Assembly: GCA_014728085.1 (NCBI GenBank)
Contig: WJMF01000222.1
Span: 60,966 to 124,965, forward strand
Direction: 5' to 3'
From: Candidatus Zhuqueibacterota bacterium
Lineage (GTDB): Bacteria; Zhuqueibacterota; Zhuqueibacteria; Residuimicrobiales; Oceaniaggregativiventaceae
DNA: 64,000 nt
In this document: one piece after another, positions 7,912 through 16,095 of the stretch
Numbering within the stretch: position 1 is the stretch's first letter
Layout of the letters: each line of letters starts with the position of its first letter
Program-made: the position numbers and the translations under genes
The notes under the pieces: generated by a model
Told to the model about the DNA's origin: nothing
Seen by the model: the letters and a program-made list of their open reading frames with translations, nothing else
Database searches by the model: none

Positions 7912-8747
7912 ATATGACTAGCTCATGGCGAGACTCGTTAATCTCTGATCACCATTTCATATCTCACGTTTTGGATATCATTGCAAAAACCCCAAGCCAG
8001 CAGTCTTCTATAAATCGTCTCAAAGAAATTTTGAGCCTGTTGCTGGAATTTACGGATAAATATCATAATATAAAGGAGGAAAATTATTTATTCCCCCTGT
8101 TGGTAGAACGGGGTATTCCTCAAAGCGGCGCGATTCATAATATGATAATGGAACACGAAGCGGAACGCGAACTGCTCATTAAAATGATAGCATCATTGGA
8201 AAGCCCAACCCCGGGTAGCTCCCAAGTCATTTTTAAAAAAATTGATGAATATATCGCAAGCAGGAAAAGCCACATGCTTCAGGAGGAAAAACAGCTCTTC
8301 TCCCGAAAAACATTCACCGCAAAAGATGACGAAAAGTTACAACACGCGTTTGAACAATTCGTAACAAAGTTATACAATAAAAACGTAAACGCGCATTTTC
8401 ACAATAAACTGGCGGAAATCGAAAGAAATGTGACACAAGCCGTTTTATATGGCAAGATTTCAGGTGAAACACTCGAAAAAATCATCAAACAATTTCCTTA
8501 TATCATATTCTATTTTGACCGGAATTATCAATTGAGTTACACCAATACTACAGATGAAAAATTTCAGCTTGGAAAATCAATACAAGAGTGCTTCCCCAAA
8601 GATCTCTCCCAAAGAATAACCACATCGGGAGAAACCCAAAACTCTGAAATTATCCAACATGTAAAACAGACCTATTTCATCAGATCCGTTTTAAACGACT
8701 TTAACGAACCAATGGGTTATCTCGTTATCCGACAAAATTCATTCTAA
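7908..8747 (+). CDS. Hemerythrin-like (HHE) protein with a C-terminal PAS-like domain
   Basis: The first 135 residues or so are a four-helix hemerythrin-type domain with the spaced metal-ligand candidates [22 protein letters not shown] and HMLQEE. Such domains bind a di-iron centre and sense oxygen or nitric oxide. Residues 185-275 look like a PAS domain ([15 protein letters not shown]), as in DUF438-type hemerythrin-PAS proteins. No enzymatic output domain is present. The gene overlaps udk by 4 bp (ATGA) with GGGAG as its ribosome-binding site and is followed 17 bp later by tdk, so it is embedded in the nucleoside salvage operon. Why a redox sensor sits there is not evident. Confidence 0.8.
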   Translation: MNMTSSWRDSLISDHHFISHVLDIIAKTPSQQSSINRLKEILSLLLEFTDKYHNIKEENYLFPLLVERGIPQSGAIHNMIMEHEAERELLIKMIASLESPTPGSSQVIFKKIDEYIASRKSHMLQEEKQLFSRKTFTAKDDEKLQHAFEQFVTKLYNKNVNAHFHNKLAEIERNVTQAVLYGKISGETLEKIIKQFPYIIFYFDRNYQLSYTNTTDEKFQLGKSIQECFPKDLSQRITTSGETQNSEIIQHVKQTYFIRSVLNDFNEPMGYLVIRQNSF

Positions 8748-8764
8748 AATTTAACGGAGCTATC

Positions 8765-9343
8765 ATGTTAAGCATTGTACCGAAAGGCAATGGATGGATT
8801 GAAGTGATTTGTGGCAGCATGTTCAGCGGAAAGACCGAGGAATTAATCAGAAGAGTCAAACGAGCTCAAATTGCAAAGTTAAAAGTTATTATTTTTAAGC
8901 CTAAAATAGACACGCGCTATTCATCAAATCATATCGTCACACACGACGCACAAAGGATTTCCTCCGTGCCGGTAGAATCCGTCACAGAAATTCTCGAACA
9001 AAGTCAAAATGCAGATGTTGTCGGCATAGATGAAGCCCAATTTTTTGACACCGAACTTGTAGATGTTTGTCAGCAGCTGGCAAACTCTGGAAAAAGAGTC
9101 CTGGTAGCCGGTTTGGATCAAGATTATCAGGGACACCCTTTCGAACCAATTCCCCAATTGTTGGCGATCGCAGAGTATATTACCAAAACTCTGGCTATCT
9201 GCGTTAAATGCGGTAATCCAGCCAACCGCACTCAGAGATTGAGCAAAAACGCGAACCGGGTTGTTGTCGGCGCTCAGGATATTTATGAGGCCAGATGCCG
9301 TAAATGTCATACCATACCGGTTGCTAAACCCGATAATTCGTAA
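8765..9343 (+). CDS. tdk: Thymidine kinase (type II)
   Basis: The 192-residue protein has the type II thymidine kinase P-loop GSMFSGKT at residues 17-24, the GIDEAQFFD Walker B segment and a C-terminal zinc-binding site (CVKC ... CRKC). It phosphorylates thymidine and deoxyuridine. GGAG precedes the ATG. It is the fourth gene of the salvage operon, 15 bp before the transporter gene. Confidence 0.96.
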   Translation: MLSIVPKGNGWIEVICGSMFSGKTEELIRRVKRAQIAKLKVIIFKPKIDTRYSSNHIVTHDAQRISSVPVESVTEILEQSQNADVVGIDEAQFFDTELVDVCQQLANSGKRVLVAGLDQDYQGHPFEPIPQLLAIAEYITKTLAICVKCGNPANRTQRLSKNANRVVVGAQDIYEARCRKCHTIPVAKPDNS

Positions 9344-9358
9344 TGAAAGGATAACGAT

Positions 9359-10945
9359 ATGAGGTTCATCGGTATTTTGGGCTTGTTTGTCTTTTTACTT
9401 TTGGGCGTTATCTTTTCCAAGCACCGAAAAGCAATTAAACCAAGAACAATTGTCTGGGGATTCAGCCTTCAGCTTCTTTTTGCCATCATTATTCTGGGAA
9501 AATCAGTCCTGAGCTGGGTTGGCATGTACATCTTTTGCGTTCTTATTGTAATATACATTTTTGAAAGACAGTTGGCGACTTTGAATCACCGGCCGAAACA
9601 AGTGTTCTTTACAGGCTCGGCTTTTATTTTATCTCTGATCGTGATCACTGCAACAGTATTCCTCTCTACTTTGCAACTGGGGAGTTTTCTTTTTATTGCC
9701 CTGTTGGGCGCCTATCTTTTATTTCGCATTCTCAACAAGACGTCGGTTTGCCGCTATTTCGCAGGTATTCTGTTGTTCAGTGGATTGGGGCTATTAATTC
9801 ATCATAACGTTAGTGGCAAGGTGATATTTCGCCTCCTCGCCGAAAAAGTGGATGGTTTTCTGAAACTCGCCGATCTGGGAAGTATATTCCTCTTCGGAAA
9901 TCTGGCAAAACCGGAATATTATGATCAATTTGGATTCCAATTCGCTTTTTCTGTATTACCCACCATTATCTTCTTTTCAGCAGTAATGTCAATCTTTTAT
10001 TATCTCGGCATTATGCAGGTTCTTATCAAAGTCATGGCAAAATTCATGAAATGGACCATGCGCACCTCCGGCGCCGAAACCCTTTCATGTTCTGCAAACA
10101 TATTTGTTGGCCAAACAGAAGCTCCTCTGCTGATACGGCCTTTTTTAAACGACATGACCCCATCCGAGCTGCATGCGATTATGGTGGGTGGATTTGCCAC
10201 AATCGCAGGAGGCGTTCTTGCTGGCTATATACGTATCGGTGTTGACGCCAGCCACCTTATCGCAGCCAGTGTCATGTCTGCTCCGGCAGCCTTGATGATG
10301 GCAAAACTCTTCTATCCGGAAATCCAAAAATCCAAAACAGCCGGAAATGTGGAAATGCCCAAAACCGATCGGGCAGACAATTTACTCGATGCCGCCGCAA
10401 AAGGCGTTACAGACGGACTCAAGCTGGCGGTGAATGTAGGCGCTATGCTTTTGGCGTTTATTGCTATTGTCGGGCTTTTAGATAAAATACTCGGTTTTTT
10501 CGATCAAATGGTCGACCAGCAGCTCCTTGGCGGAGCATTTAACCAAATCCGCGGAGAATATAAAGGTATCTTTCCGGGTAGCATGAAAACACTCCTTGGA
10601 ACCCTCTTTTCTCCGCTCGCCTTTCTGATGGGAGTACCCTGGAAAGATGCGCTTCAGGTGGGAAATCTACTGGGCATTAAGGTTGCCGTAAATGAATTTG
10701 TCGCCTATGCTGAATTGGCAAAATACATTAACAATGAGGCGCTTTCCTCCAGAGCTGTAACCATATCGACATATGCGCTTTGTGGCTTTGCCAATTTTTC
10801 CTCAATTGGCATTCAGCTTGGTGGGATTGGTGCTCTGGTTCCGCACCGCCGCTCTGACCTGTCCAAAGTTGTCCTTCGGGCTATGTTTGCAGGGGCCCTT
10901 GCCTCATGGATGACAGCCACAATAGCCGGATTGCTAATAGAATAA
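9359..10945 (+). CDS. Concentrative nucleoside transporter (CNT/NupC family)
   Basis: The 528-residue polytopic membrane protein carries family segments such as GQTEAPLLIRPFL, MVGGFATIAGG and CGFANFSSIGIQLGG. CNT transporters import nucleosides with protons or sodium ions. It is longer than the about 400 residues of E. coli NupC because of an N-terminal block of membrane segments ahead of the conserved core. As the last gene of the operon it would supply substrates for Cdd, Udk and Tdk. The ribosome-binding site is GAAAGGA just upstream. Confidence 0.92.
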   Translation: MRFIGILGLFVFLLLGVIFSKHRKAIKPRTIVWGFSLQLLFAIIILGKSVLSWVGMYIFCVLIVIYIFERQLATLNHRPKQVFFTGSAFILSLIVITATVFLSTLQLGSFLFIALLGAYLLFRILNKTSVCRYFAGILLFSGLGLLIHHNVSGKVIFRLLAEKVDGFLKLADLGSIFLFGNLAKPEYYDQFGFQFAFSVLPTIIFFSAVMSIFYYLGIMQVLIKVMAKFMKWTMRTSGAETLSCSANIFVGQTEAPLLIRPFLNDMTPSELHAIMVGGFATIAGGVLAGYIRIGVDASHLIAASVMSAPAALMMAKLFYPEIQKSKTAGNVEMPKTDRADNLLDAAAKGVTDGLKLAVNVGAMLLAFIAIVGLLDKILGFFDQMVDQQLLGGAFNQIRGEYKGIFPGSMKTLLGTLFSPLAFLMGVPWKDALQVGNLLGIKVAVNEFVAYAELAKYINNEALSSRAVTISTYALCGFANFSSIGIQLGGIGALVPHRRSDLSKVVLRAMFAGALASWMTATIAGLLIE

Positions 10946-10983
10946 AACAGACACCCTTGTGGATAATATATTTATGCAAAGGC

Positions 10984-11012
10984 TTGCACAAGTCCGGCAT
11001 TTTTAATATTAT
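10984..11012 (+). promoter_or_regulatory. Putative sigma70-type promoter for the dehydratase-CHAD-ParA-glpK operon
   Basis: TTGCAC (10984-10989), a 17-nt spacer and TATTAT (11007-11012) lie 73 bp upstream of the start at 11086. A GCCGG-CTTG-CCGGC tetraloop hairpin (11061-11074) lies in the leader. Confidence 0.5.
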
Positions 11013-11085
11013 GAATTGTATACACACGAGTTAGCCGAATAATGAATGCTGTCAAATAAAGCCGGCTTGCCGGCATGTCTATTCA

Positions 11086-12063
11086 ATGTCAAATATGATC
11101 AAGATACCAACAATTGACAATATTAAAAATGCCCGGCGGCGCATTGCGCCCTTTATTCACCAAACTCCCATATTCACCAGTGCAACGCTTAATGCAATAT
11201 CATCAAAAGCGCTCTATTTCAAATGCGAAAACCTGCAAAAAACAGGATCGTTTAAAGCCAGAGGGGCAACCAACGCGCTCCTGTCCCTCTGCGAGCTGGA
11301 TCCGCCAAATGCTGTTGCAACTCACTCTTCCGGCAACCACGCAGCAGCCCTTTCCTGGGCTGCGGGGATCAATGGCATCAAAGCTCTTATTGTTATGCCC
11401 GAGAATGCTCCCGAAGCGAAAATAAACGCTGTTCGACATTATGGCGGAGAGATCACTTTTTGTCGTCCGACGCTCAAAGCACGCGAAACCACCCTAAACC
11501 GTATTTTGGAAAAAACCGGTGCCCGTTTTATTCATCCATATGATCATCAAGATATTATTTGTGGACAGGGTACGGCAGCCATTGAGCTTCTACAGTCACA
11601 ATTTCTGGATGCAGTAATTGCTCCGGTAGGGGGAGGCGGATTGTTGAGCGGAACTTCCCTTGCCGTTCGCGCCCTGTCACCGAAAACAAAAATTTACGGC
11701 GCTGAACCCGCCAAAGCTGATGACGCCTACCGCTCATTTCAAAAAGGACACCTTTGCAAAATCACAAACCCGAATACAGTTGCCGATGGCCTTCGTACCA
11801 ACCTTAGTGAACTCACCTTCGCAATCATCAGACAATACGTGGATAATATTTTTCTTGCCGATGAGGAGCAAATCATCAAAGCAACCCGATTAATGTGGGA
11901 ACGCCTGAAAATCATCGCAGAGCCCTCAGCAGCCGTCCCGCTGGCTGCACTCTGGCAAAACCTGGATTCCATTCCTGAAAAAAAAATCGGCATAATTGTT
12001 TCAGGAGGAAATATGGATCTAAAATCATTTGGGCTGTTCAACCCAGAGAGACAGGAGAATTGA
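11086..12063 (+). CDS. PLP-dependent threonine/serine dehydratase family protein
   Basis: The 325-residue protein is a fold-type II PLP enzyme. The lysine that binds PLP is K57 in GSFKARGA, and the phosphate-binding glycine loop is GGGGLLSG. The length and lack of a C-terminal ACT domain fit catabolic threonine dehydratase, serine dehydratase or serine racemase rather than the long biosynthetic IlvA. These activities cannot be separated by eye. No clear Shine-Dalgarno sequence precedes the ATG at 11086; a second ATG at 11095 is possible. The stop overlaps the region of the next start. Confidence 0.88.
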   Translation: MSNMIKIPTIDNIKNARRRIAPFIHQTPIFTSATLNAISSKALYFKCENLQKTGSFKARGATNALLSLCELDPPNAVATHSSGNHAAALSWAAGINGIKALIVMPENAPEAKINAVRHYGGEITFCRPTLKARETTLNRILEKTGARFIHPYDHQDIICGQGTAAIELLQSQFLDAVIAPVGGGGLLSGTSLAVRALSPKTKIYGAEPAKADDAYRSFQKGHLCKITNPNTVADGLRTNLSELTFAIIRQYVDNIFLADEEQIIKATRLMWERLKIIAEPSAAVPLAALWQNLDSIPEKKIGIIVSGGNMDLKSFGLFNPERQEN

Positions 12064-12065
12064 AC

Positions 12066-13580
12066 TTGGGAAAACAATCTCTTTATATTATCGAGCGACA
12101 AGAGAGCGAAGAGAAAATTTTTGAAAAATTATCTCAAACCTTGCTGATCAGAAACGAATCTGGCACACAACGACAAGGCAAGTACTATGATACTTTTGAC
12201 TGGAGATTATATCAAGCTGGATTCTATTTGCAAAAAGAAGAAAAGACCCTTTCTTTGATTAACAGACAAACAAACAAGCCGCTGGCCTCGATTGAATGGA
12301 GAAGCAACCGCGATCCCCGGTTTTCTGATGATCTGCCGGCATCACTGCTGAAAAAACAGCTGCTGCCAATAATGGACGTCAGGGCATTGCTACCCCTTTT
12401 TAAGTGCCATATCAACACTCAAAGAAAAAGCATCCTCAATATCGACGAAAAAATAGTCTGCAGAATTTCCGAAAACACCTTAACCGTAAACAAATCGAAA
12501 AAACAAATTACCTATTTCGCTCTCGAAGCCATTAGAGGATACAGGCAGAATTTTATCGAAGCGCAGAAAATACTCGATTCTCTTAATCTTGCAAAAACAT
12601 CCGGTGATGTACCGACCCTGGCTATGACGTTGCTTGACATAACTCCCGAAGACTATTCCTCCAAACTCCATATTGCGCTCTCACCGCAACTCTCCTCTCA
12701 TGAGGCATTTCGAAAAATTGCCTTGTTCCTGATCAATGTTATGAGATGCAACGAACAGGGTATCATTAAAGATATAGACACTGAATTTTTGCATGATTTT
12801 AGAGTTGCGCTACGCCGGACGCGTTCGGCAATGACGCAAATAAAAAATGTCTTTTCTGCCTCCATCATCGATAAATATAAAAAAGAGTTTTCTCTCTTGG
12901 CGAAAAAATCCAATCATCTTCGGGATTTGGATGTCTATCTTCTGAACAAGGATGAATTCTTTCAAAGGTTACCGAAAACGCTCAGACCTGGCCTGGATTA
13001 TTTTTACAACACCCTTGAGATTGAACGTAAAAAAGAGTTTGAAAAATTTGTTCTGGAACTCAAATCAGCATCATATCATACACTCGTAAAACAGTGGATC
13101 TCTTTTCTGAATCAATCCTTCGCCGAGAACGAACGGGGAAAACATTATAACCTGCCCGTGCAGGAACTGGCAAAAAGGCGGATTCTAAAAAATTACCGAA
13201 AAGTAGTAAAACAGGGCATAAAAATGAATTCAACCACACCGGATGAAAACTATCATGCCTTTAGAATCAGCTGCAAAAAATTGCGATACTTGGTGGAGTT
13301 CTTTTCCTCACTATTTCCGCCGGAAGCCCTTTCCCCCTTTTTGAAGAGCATTAAAAATCTGCAAACCATATTGGGAAATTATAATGATTATAGTGTTGAA
13401 CAAGAACATTTGATCGATTTCGTAAACAGCAAGCAAAATTGTCCGAATATAACAGCGGCTGCTATCGGAGCGCTTGTACAGGATTTACATCAACGGCAAC
13501 AACAAATCGGCGAAAATTTCTCAACCGCGGTCGATCAATTTATCAAAACCTCAAAAGCATTTGAATATTATCTGATCTAA
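12066..13580 (+). CDS. CYTH-CHAD domain protein
   Basis: Residues 1-190 or so form a CYTH (triphosphate tunnel) domain with the RQGKYYDT and IEWRSNR segments. Residues 205-500 form a CHAD domain rich in histidine and basic helices, with LHDFRVALRRTRSA and YHAFRISCKKLRYL. CHAD domains bind inorganic polyphosphate, and CYTH domains hydrolyse or bind triphosphates and polyphosphate. A TTG at 12066 is chosen because AGGAG ends 8 nt before it. A TTG at 12060 is also in frame but too close to that site. The gene abuts the dehydratase gene upstream and ParA downstream. Confidence 0.88.
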   Translation: MGKQSLYIIERQESEEKIFEKLSQTLLIRNESGTQRQGKYYDTFDWRLYQAGFYLQKEEKTLSLINRQTNKPLASIEWRSNRDPRFSDDLPASLLKKQLLPIMDVRALLPLFKCHINTQRKSILNIDEKIVCRISENTLTVNKSKKQITYFALEAIRGYRQNFIEAQKILDSLNLAKTSGDVPTLAMTLLDITPEDYSSKLHIALSPQLSSHEAFRKIALFLINVMRCNEQGIIKDIDTEFLHDFRVALRRTRSAMTQIKNVFSASIIDKYKKEFSLLAKKSNHLRDLDVYLLNKDEFFQRLPKTLRPGLDYFYNTLEIERKKEFEKFVLELKSASYHTLVKQWISFLNQSFAENERGKHYNLPVQELAKRRILKNYRKVVKQGIKMNSTTPDENYHAFRISCKKLRYLVEFFSSLFPPEALSPFLKSIKNLQTILGNYNDYSVEQEHLIDFVNSKQNCPNITAAAIGALVQDLHQRQQQIGENFSTAVDQFIKTSKAFEYYLI

Positions 13581-13600
13581 CTCTAAACAGGAGCAATCTA

Positions 13601-14350
13601 TTGTTTATTTTAGCTGTTTACAATATCAAGGGCGGGGTGGGAAAAACCGCAACAACCATCAACCTCGCCTACCTGGCTTCGAAAGAAAATCTACCTGCCC
13701 TTATTTGTGACCTGGATCCGCAGGGATCGGCTTCGTTTTATCTAAAAATCAGACCTCCAAAAACCCTCAGTTCGAAAAAGCTGCTTAAAGGTGGCAAAAG
13801 TTGGGAGCAAAGCATTCGCGGAACAGATTATGAGAATCTCGACCTCCTGCCGTCGTCCTTTTCTTATCGCAAGCTGGATCTCCTGTTAAATGATTATAAA
13901 AAATCAAAAAAACGCCTTAAAAAGGTAATCAAACCTTTTAAAAAAGAATACAACTATATTTTCCTGGATTGTCCACCCAACATGACTCTGGTTTCTGAAA
14001 ATATATTTAATGCTGCCGATATCTTGCTCGTGCCAACCATTCCAACAACCCTTTCCATACTAACCTTTGATAAAATATTGTCCTTTTTTGAAAAAAAGAA
14101 TATGAACCCGGACAAAATTATTGGTTTCTTTTCAATGGTGGAGTCCAGAAAGAACTTGCACAAAAATTTCATACTTGAAAAGCAAAAAGATAATCGCTTT
14201 TTAAAAAACTGGATTCCCTATCTCTCTGACATTGAAAAAATGGGAATATGCCGCGAACCGGTGGTTCGCTCTCTGCCAAATTCAAGAGCGGCAAGCTCGT
14301 ACCAGCTTCTGTGGACGGAAATAAAATCAAGACTGCGAAAGGAACCATAA
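13601..14350 (+). CDS. ParA/MinD family ATPase
   Basis: The 249-residue protein has the deviant Walker A motif KGGVGKT at residues 10-16, the signature lysine K10, the DLDPQGSAS Walker A' segment and FLDCPPN as Walker B. Such ATPases position plasmids, chromosomes or protein complexes. The start is TTG at 13601 with AGGAG 7 nt upstream. No ParB or adaptor gene is adjacent; the only ParB-like gene is about 7.5 kb upstream and on the other strand. Its position after a polyphosphate-binding CHAD gene hints that the cargo might be a granule, which is speculation. The stop overlaps the glpK start by one base (TAATG). Confidence 0.9.
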   Translation: MFILAVYNIKGGVGKTATTINLAYLASKENLPALICDLDPQGSASFYLKIRPPKTLSSKKLLKGGKSWEQSIRGTDYENLDLLPSSFSYRKLDLLLNDYKKSKKRLKKVIKPFKKEYNYIFLDCPPNMTLVSENIFNAADILLVPTIPTTLSILTFDKILSFFEKKNMNPDKIIGFFSMVESRKNLHKNFILEKQKDNRFLKNWIPYLSDIEKMGICREPVVRSLPNSRAASSYQLLWTEIKSRLRKEP

Positions 14351-15795
14351 TGAATATTCTTGCAATTGATCAAGGTACAACCGGAACCACAACAGCACTT
14401 TATGATCGCCAGGGGCAAATGGTCGATAAAAGCTATCGCGAATTACCGCAAATATATCCCCAACCCGGATGGGTTGAACATGATCCGGAGCGTATCTGGC
14501 AGACGGTAGTAGAATCTATCCGCGATCTGCTGTCGAGAAATACTCTTGATATTACAGCCATCGGAATTACCAACCAGAGGGAAACCTCAATTTTATGGAA
14601 TAAATACACCGGCAAGCCTGCATATAATGCCATTGTCTGGCAATGTCGTCGAACCGCAGAAATTTGCGAAAATTTGTCTCACCACAAGGAAAAATTTTAT
14701 ACCAAGACCGGTCTTCCCATTGATCCCTATTTTAGCGGCACAAAGATCAAATGGTTGCTGGATCGTGCCACGGAAGACTCGAAAAATCTTCTATTTGGTA
14801 CCGTCGACAGCTGGTTAATTTGGAAACTCACCGGAGGAAAAAATCATCTCAGCGATTATTCAAATGCATCCAGAACATTGCTCTTTAATATTCTGGAGAA
14901 AAAATGGGATGAAGAACTGTTGAAAATACTCGGCATTCCAAAACATATATTACCGGATGTGCAAAACTCTATAGGTGACTTTGGTACGGTAACATCAATA
15001 CCGGAATTGGAAGGAATACCGATCTGTGGCGTAGCCGGGGATCAACAGGCAGCTCTGTTCGGCCAAACCTGTTTTGAGAAAAACCAAATCAAAAACACCT
15101 ATGGAACCGGCTGTTTTGTTGTCATGAATATCGGTGAAGAACCTGTCTTCTCTAAGAGGGGATTGATCACAACTCTGGCTACCAATAGTGAGGGGAATCC
15201 CTGCTATGCGCTGGAGGGCTCTATTTTTATCGCAGGAGCTGCCATTCAATGGTTAAGGGACGAATTGACGTTGCTGCAAAGCGCATCAGATAGCGAAGGA
15301 GCAGCTCTAAAGGTAAAAGATAACGGTGGCGTGTACATGGTACCTGCCTTTGTCGGATTGGGAGCACCTTACTGGAACATGCGGGCAAGAGGTATCATTT
15401 CCGGAATAACCAGAGGAACACATAAAAATCATATTATACGCGCAGCCCTGGAATCCATGGCTTATCAAACCTGTGATGTTCTCGTCGCGATGGAAGAAGA
15501 AAGTGGAAAAAAATGTGAGGAACTTATGGTTGACGGTGGTGCCGTAAACAACAATTTCCTTATGCAATTTCAGGCCGATCTCCTAAACAAAAGGGTCAAT
15601 CGCCCCAAAATAACCGAATCCACATCTCTGGGGGCTGCCTATATGGCCGGACTCTGGGCCGGGGTCTGGAAAAGTAAAGACCTCAAGCAGCTAAAAGCAT
15701 TTGATACCACTTTTTATCCGAAAATTAAAAAAGAGAGGAGAACTCAGATGCTCGAAGGGTGGAAGCACGCAGTTCGACAATGTGTAACCCCCTAA
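14350..15795 (+). CDS. glpK: Glycerol kinase
   Basis: The 481-residue FGGY-family kinase begins MNILAIDQGTTGTTTALYD and contains GDQQAALFGQ and NTYGTGCF, all typical of glycerol kinase. It phosphorylates glycerol to glycerol-3-phosphate. The ATG at 14350 overlaps the ParA stop. An in-frame extension upstream to 14248 lies inside the ParA gene and lacks similarity, so it is rejected. No glycerol facilitator or glycerol-3-phosphate dehydrogenase is adjacent. Confidence 0.93.
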   Translation: MNILAIDQGTTGTTTALYDRQGQMVDKSYRELPQIYPQPGWVEHDPERIWQTVVESIRDLLSRNTLDITAIGITNQRETSILWNKYTGKPAYNAIVWQCRRTAEICENLSHHKEKFYTKTGLPIDPYFSGTKIKWLLDRATEDSKNLLFGTVDSWLIWKLTGGKNHLSDYSNASRTLLFNILEKKWDEELLKILGIPKHILPDVQNSIGDFGTVTSIPELEGIPICGVAGDQQAALFGQTCFEKNQIKNTYGTGCFVVMNIGEEPVFSKRGLITTLATNSEGNPCYALEGSIFIAGAAIQWLRDELTLLQSASDSEGAALKVKDNGGVYMVPAFVGLGAPYWNMRARGIISGITRGTHKNHIIRAALESMAYQTCDVLVAMEEESGKKCEELMVDGGAVNNNFLMQFQADLLNKRVNRPKITESTSLGAAYMAGLWAGVWKSKDLKQLKAFDTTFYPKIKKERRTQMLEGWKHAVRQCVTP

Positions 15796-16095
15796 ACCAG
15801 TAAAACCTTTTGTAAAATTCCTCTTTATTAATCACCTTCCTGATCCTGGCGTCCTTACCTTTTGGCACGTAATTTGATTGTTTAACAACAAAGCCACAAA
15901 CCGTTTTAGGACGCTACTTATGAATTACTTGATTTTTAATTACTTAAGGCCAGCTGTCAGCTTGAAAAACAAGCGCTCTGCAAGATACTGTTACCTTTAG
16001 GAATCACTTGCACAAAACGGTGAGGCATAAACTCGTCAGTTTAAAAACAGTAAAATTAATAAACTATAAAAACAATCGCAATCAGGAGGTTTCTG
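15796..16095. other. 300-bp intergenic region with several inverted repeats, upstream of the GEVEDY protein gene
   Basis: No convincing gene is present. A small hairpin GCTTG-AAAAA-CAAGC lies in the middle (around 15962-15976), and TGCAAG/CTTGCA and GCGTCCT/AGGACGC form longer-range complementary pairs. The region could hold a structured leader RNA or terminator remnants. I could not match it to a known riboswitch. A strong AGGAGG ribosome-binding site stands just before the ATG at 16096. Confidence 0.4.

Noticed and set aside
11061..11074. GCCGG-CTTG-CCGGC hairpin before the dehydratase gene as a terminator
   Set aside because: The stem is only 5 bp, no T-tract follows, and it lies downstream of the putative promoter of the gene it precedes.
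14248..14349. Upstream extension of glycerol kinase
   Set aside because: It lies inside the ParA gene. The ATG at 14350 gives the standard GlpK N-terminus and the usual TAATG junction.
15796..16095. Possible cyclic-di-GMP riboswitch (a CAAAGCCACAAACC stretch near 15892)
   Set aside because: The order of conserved segments and the second receptor helix of the known class could not be found.
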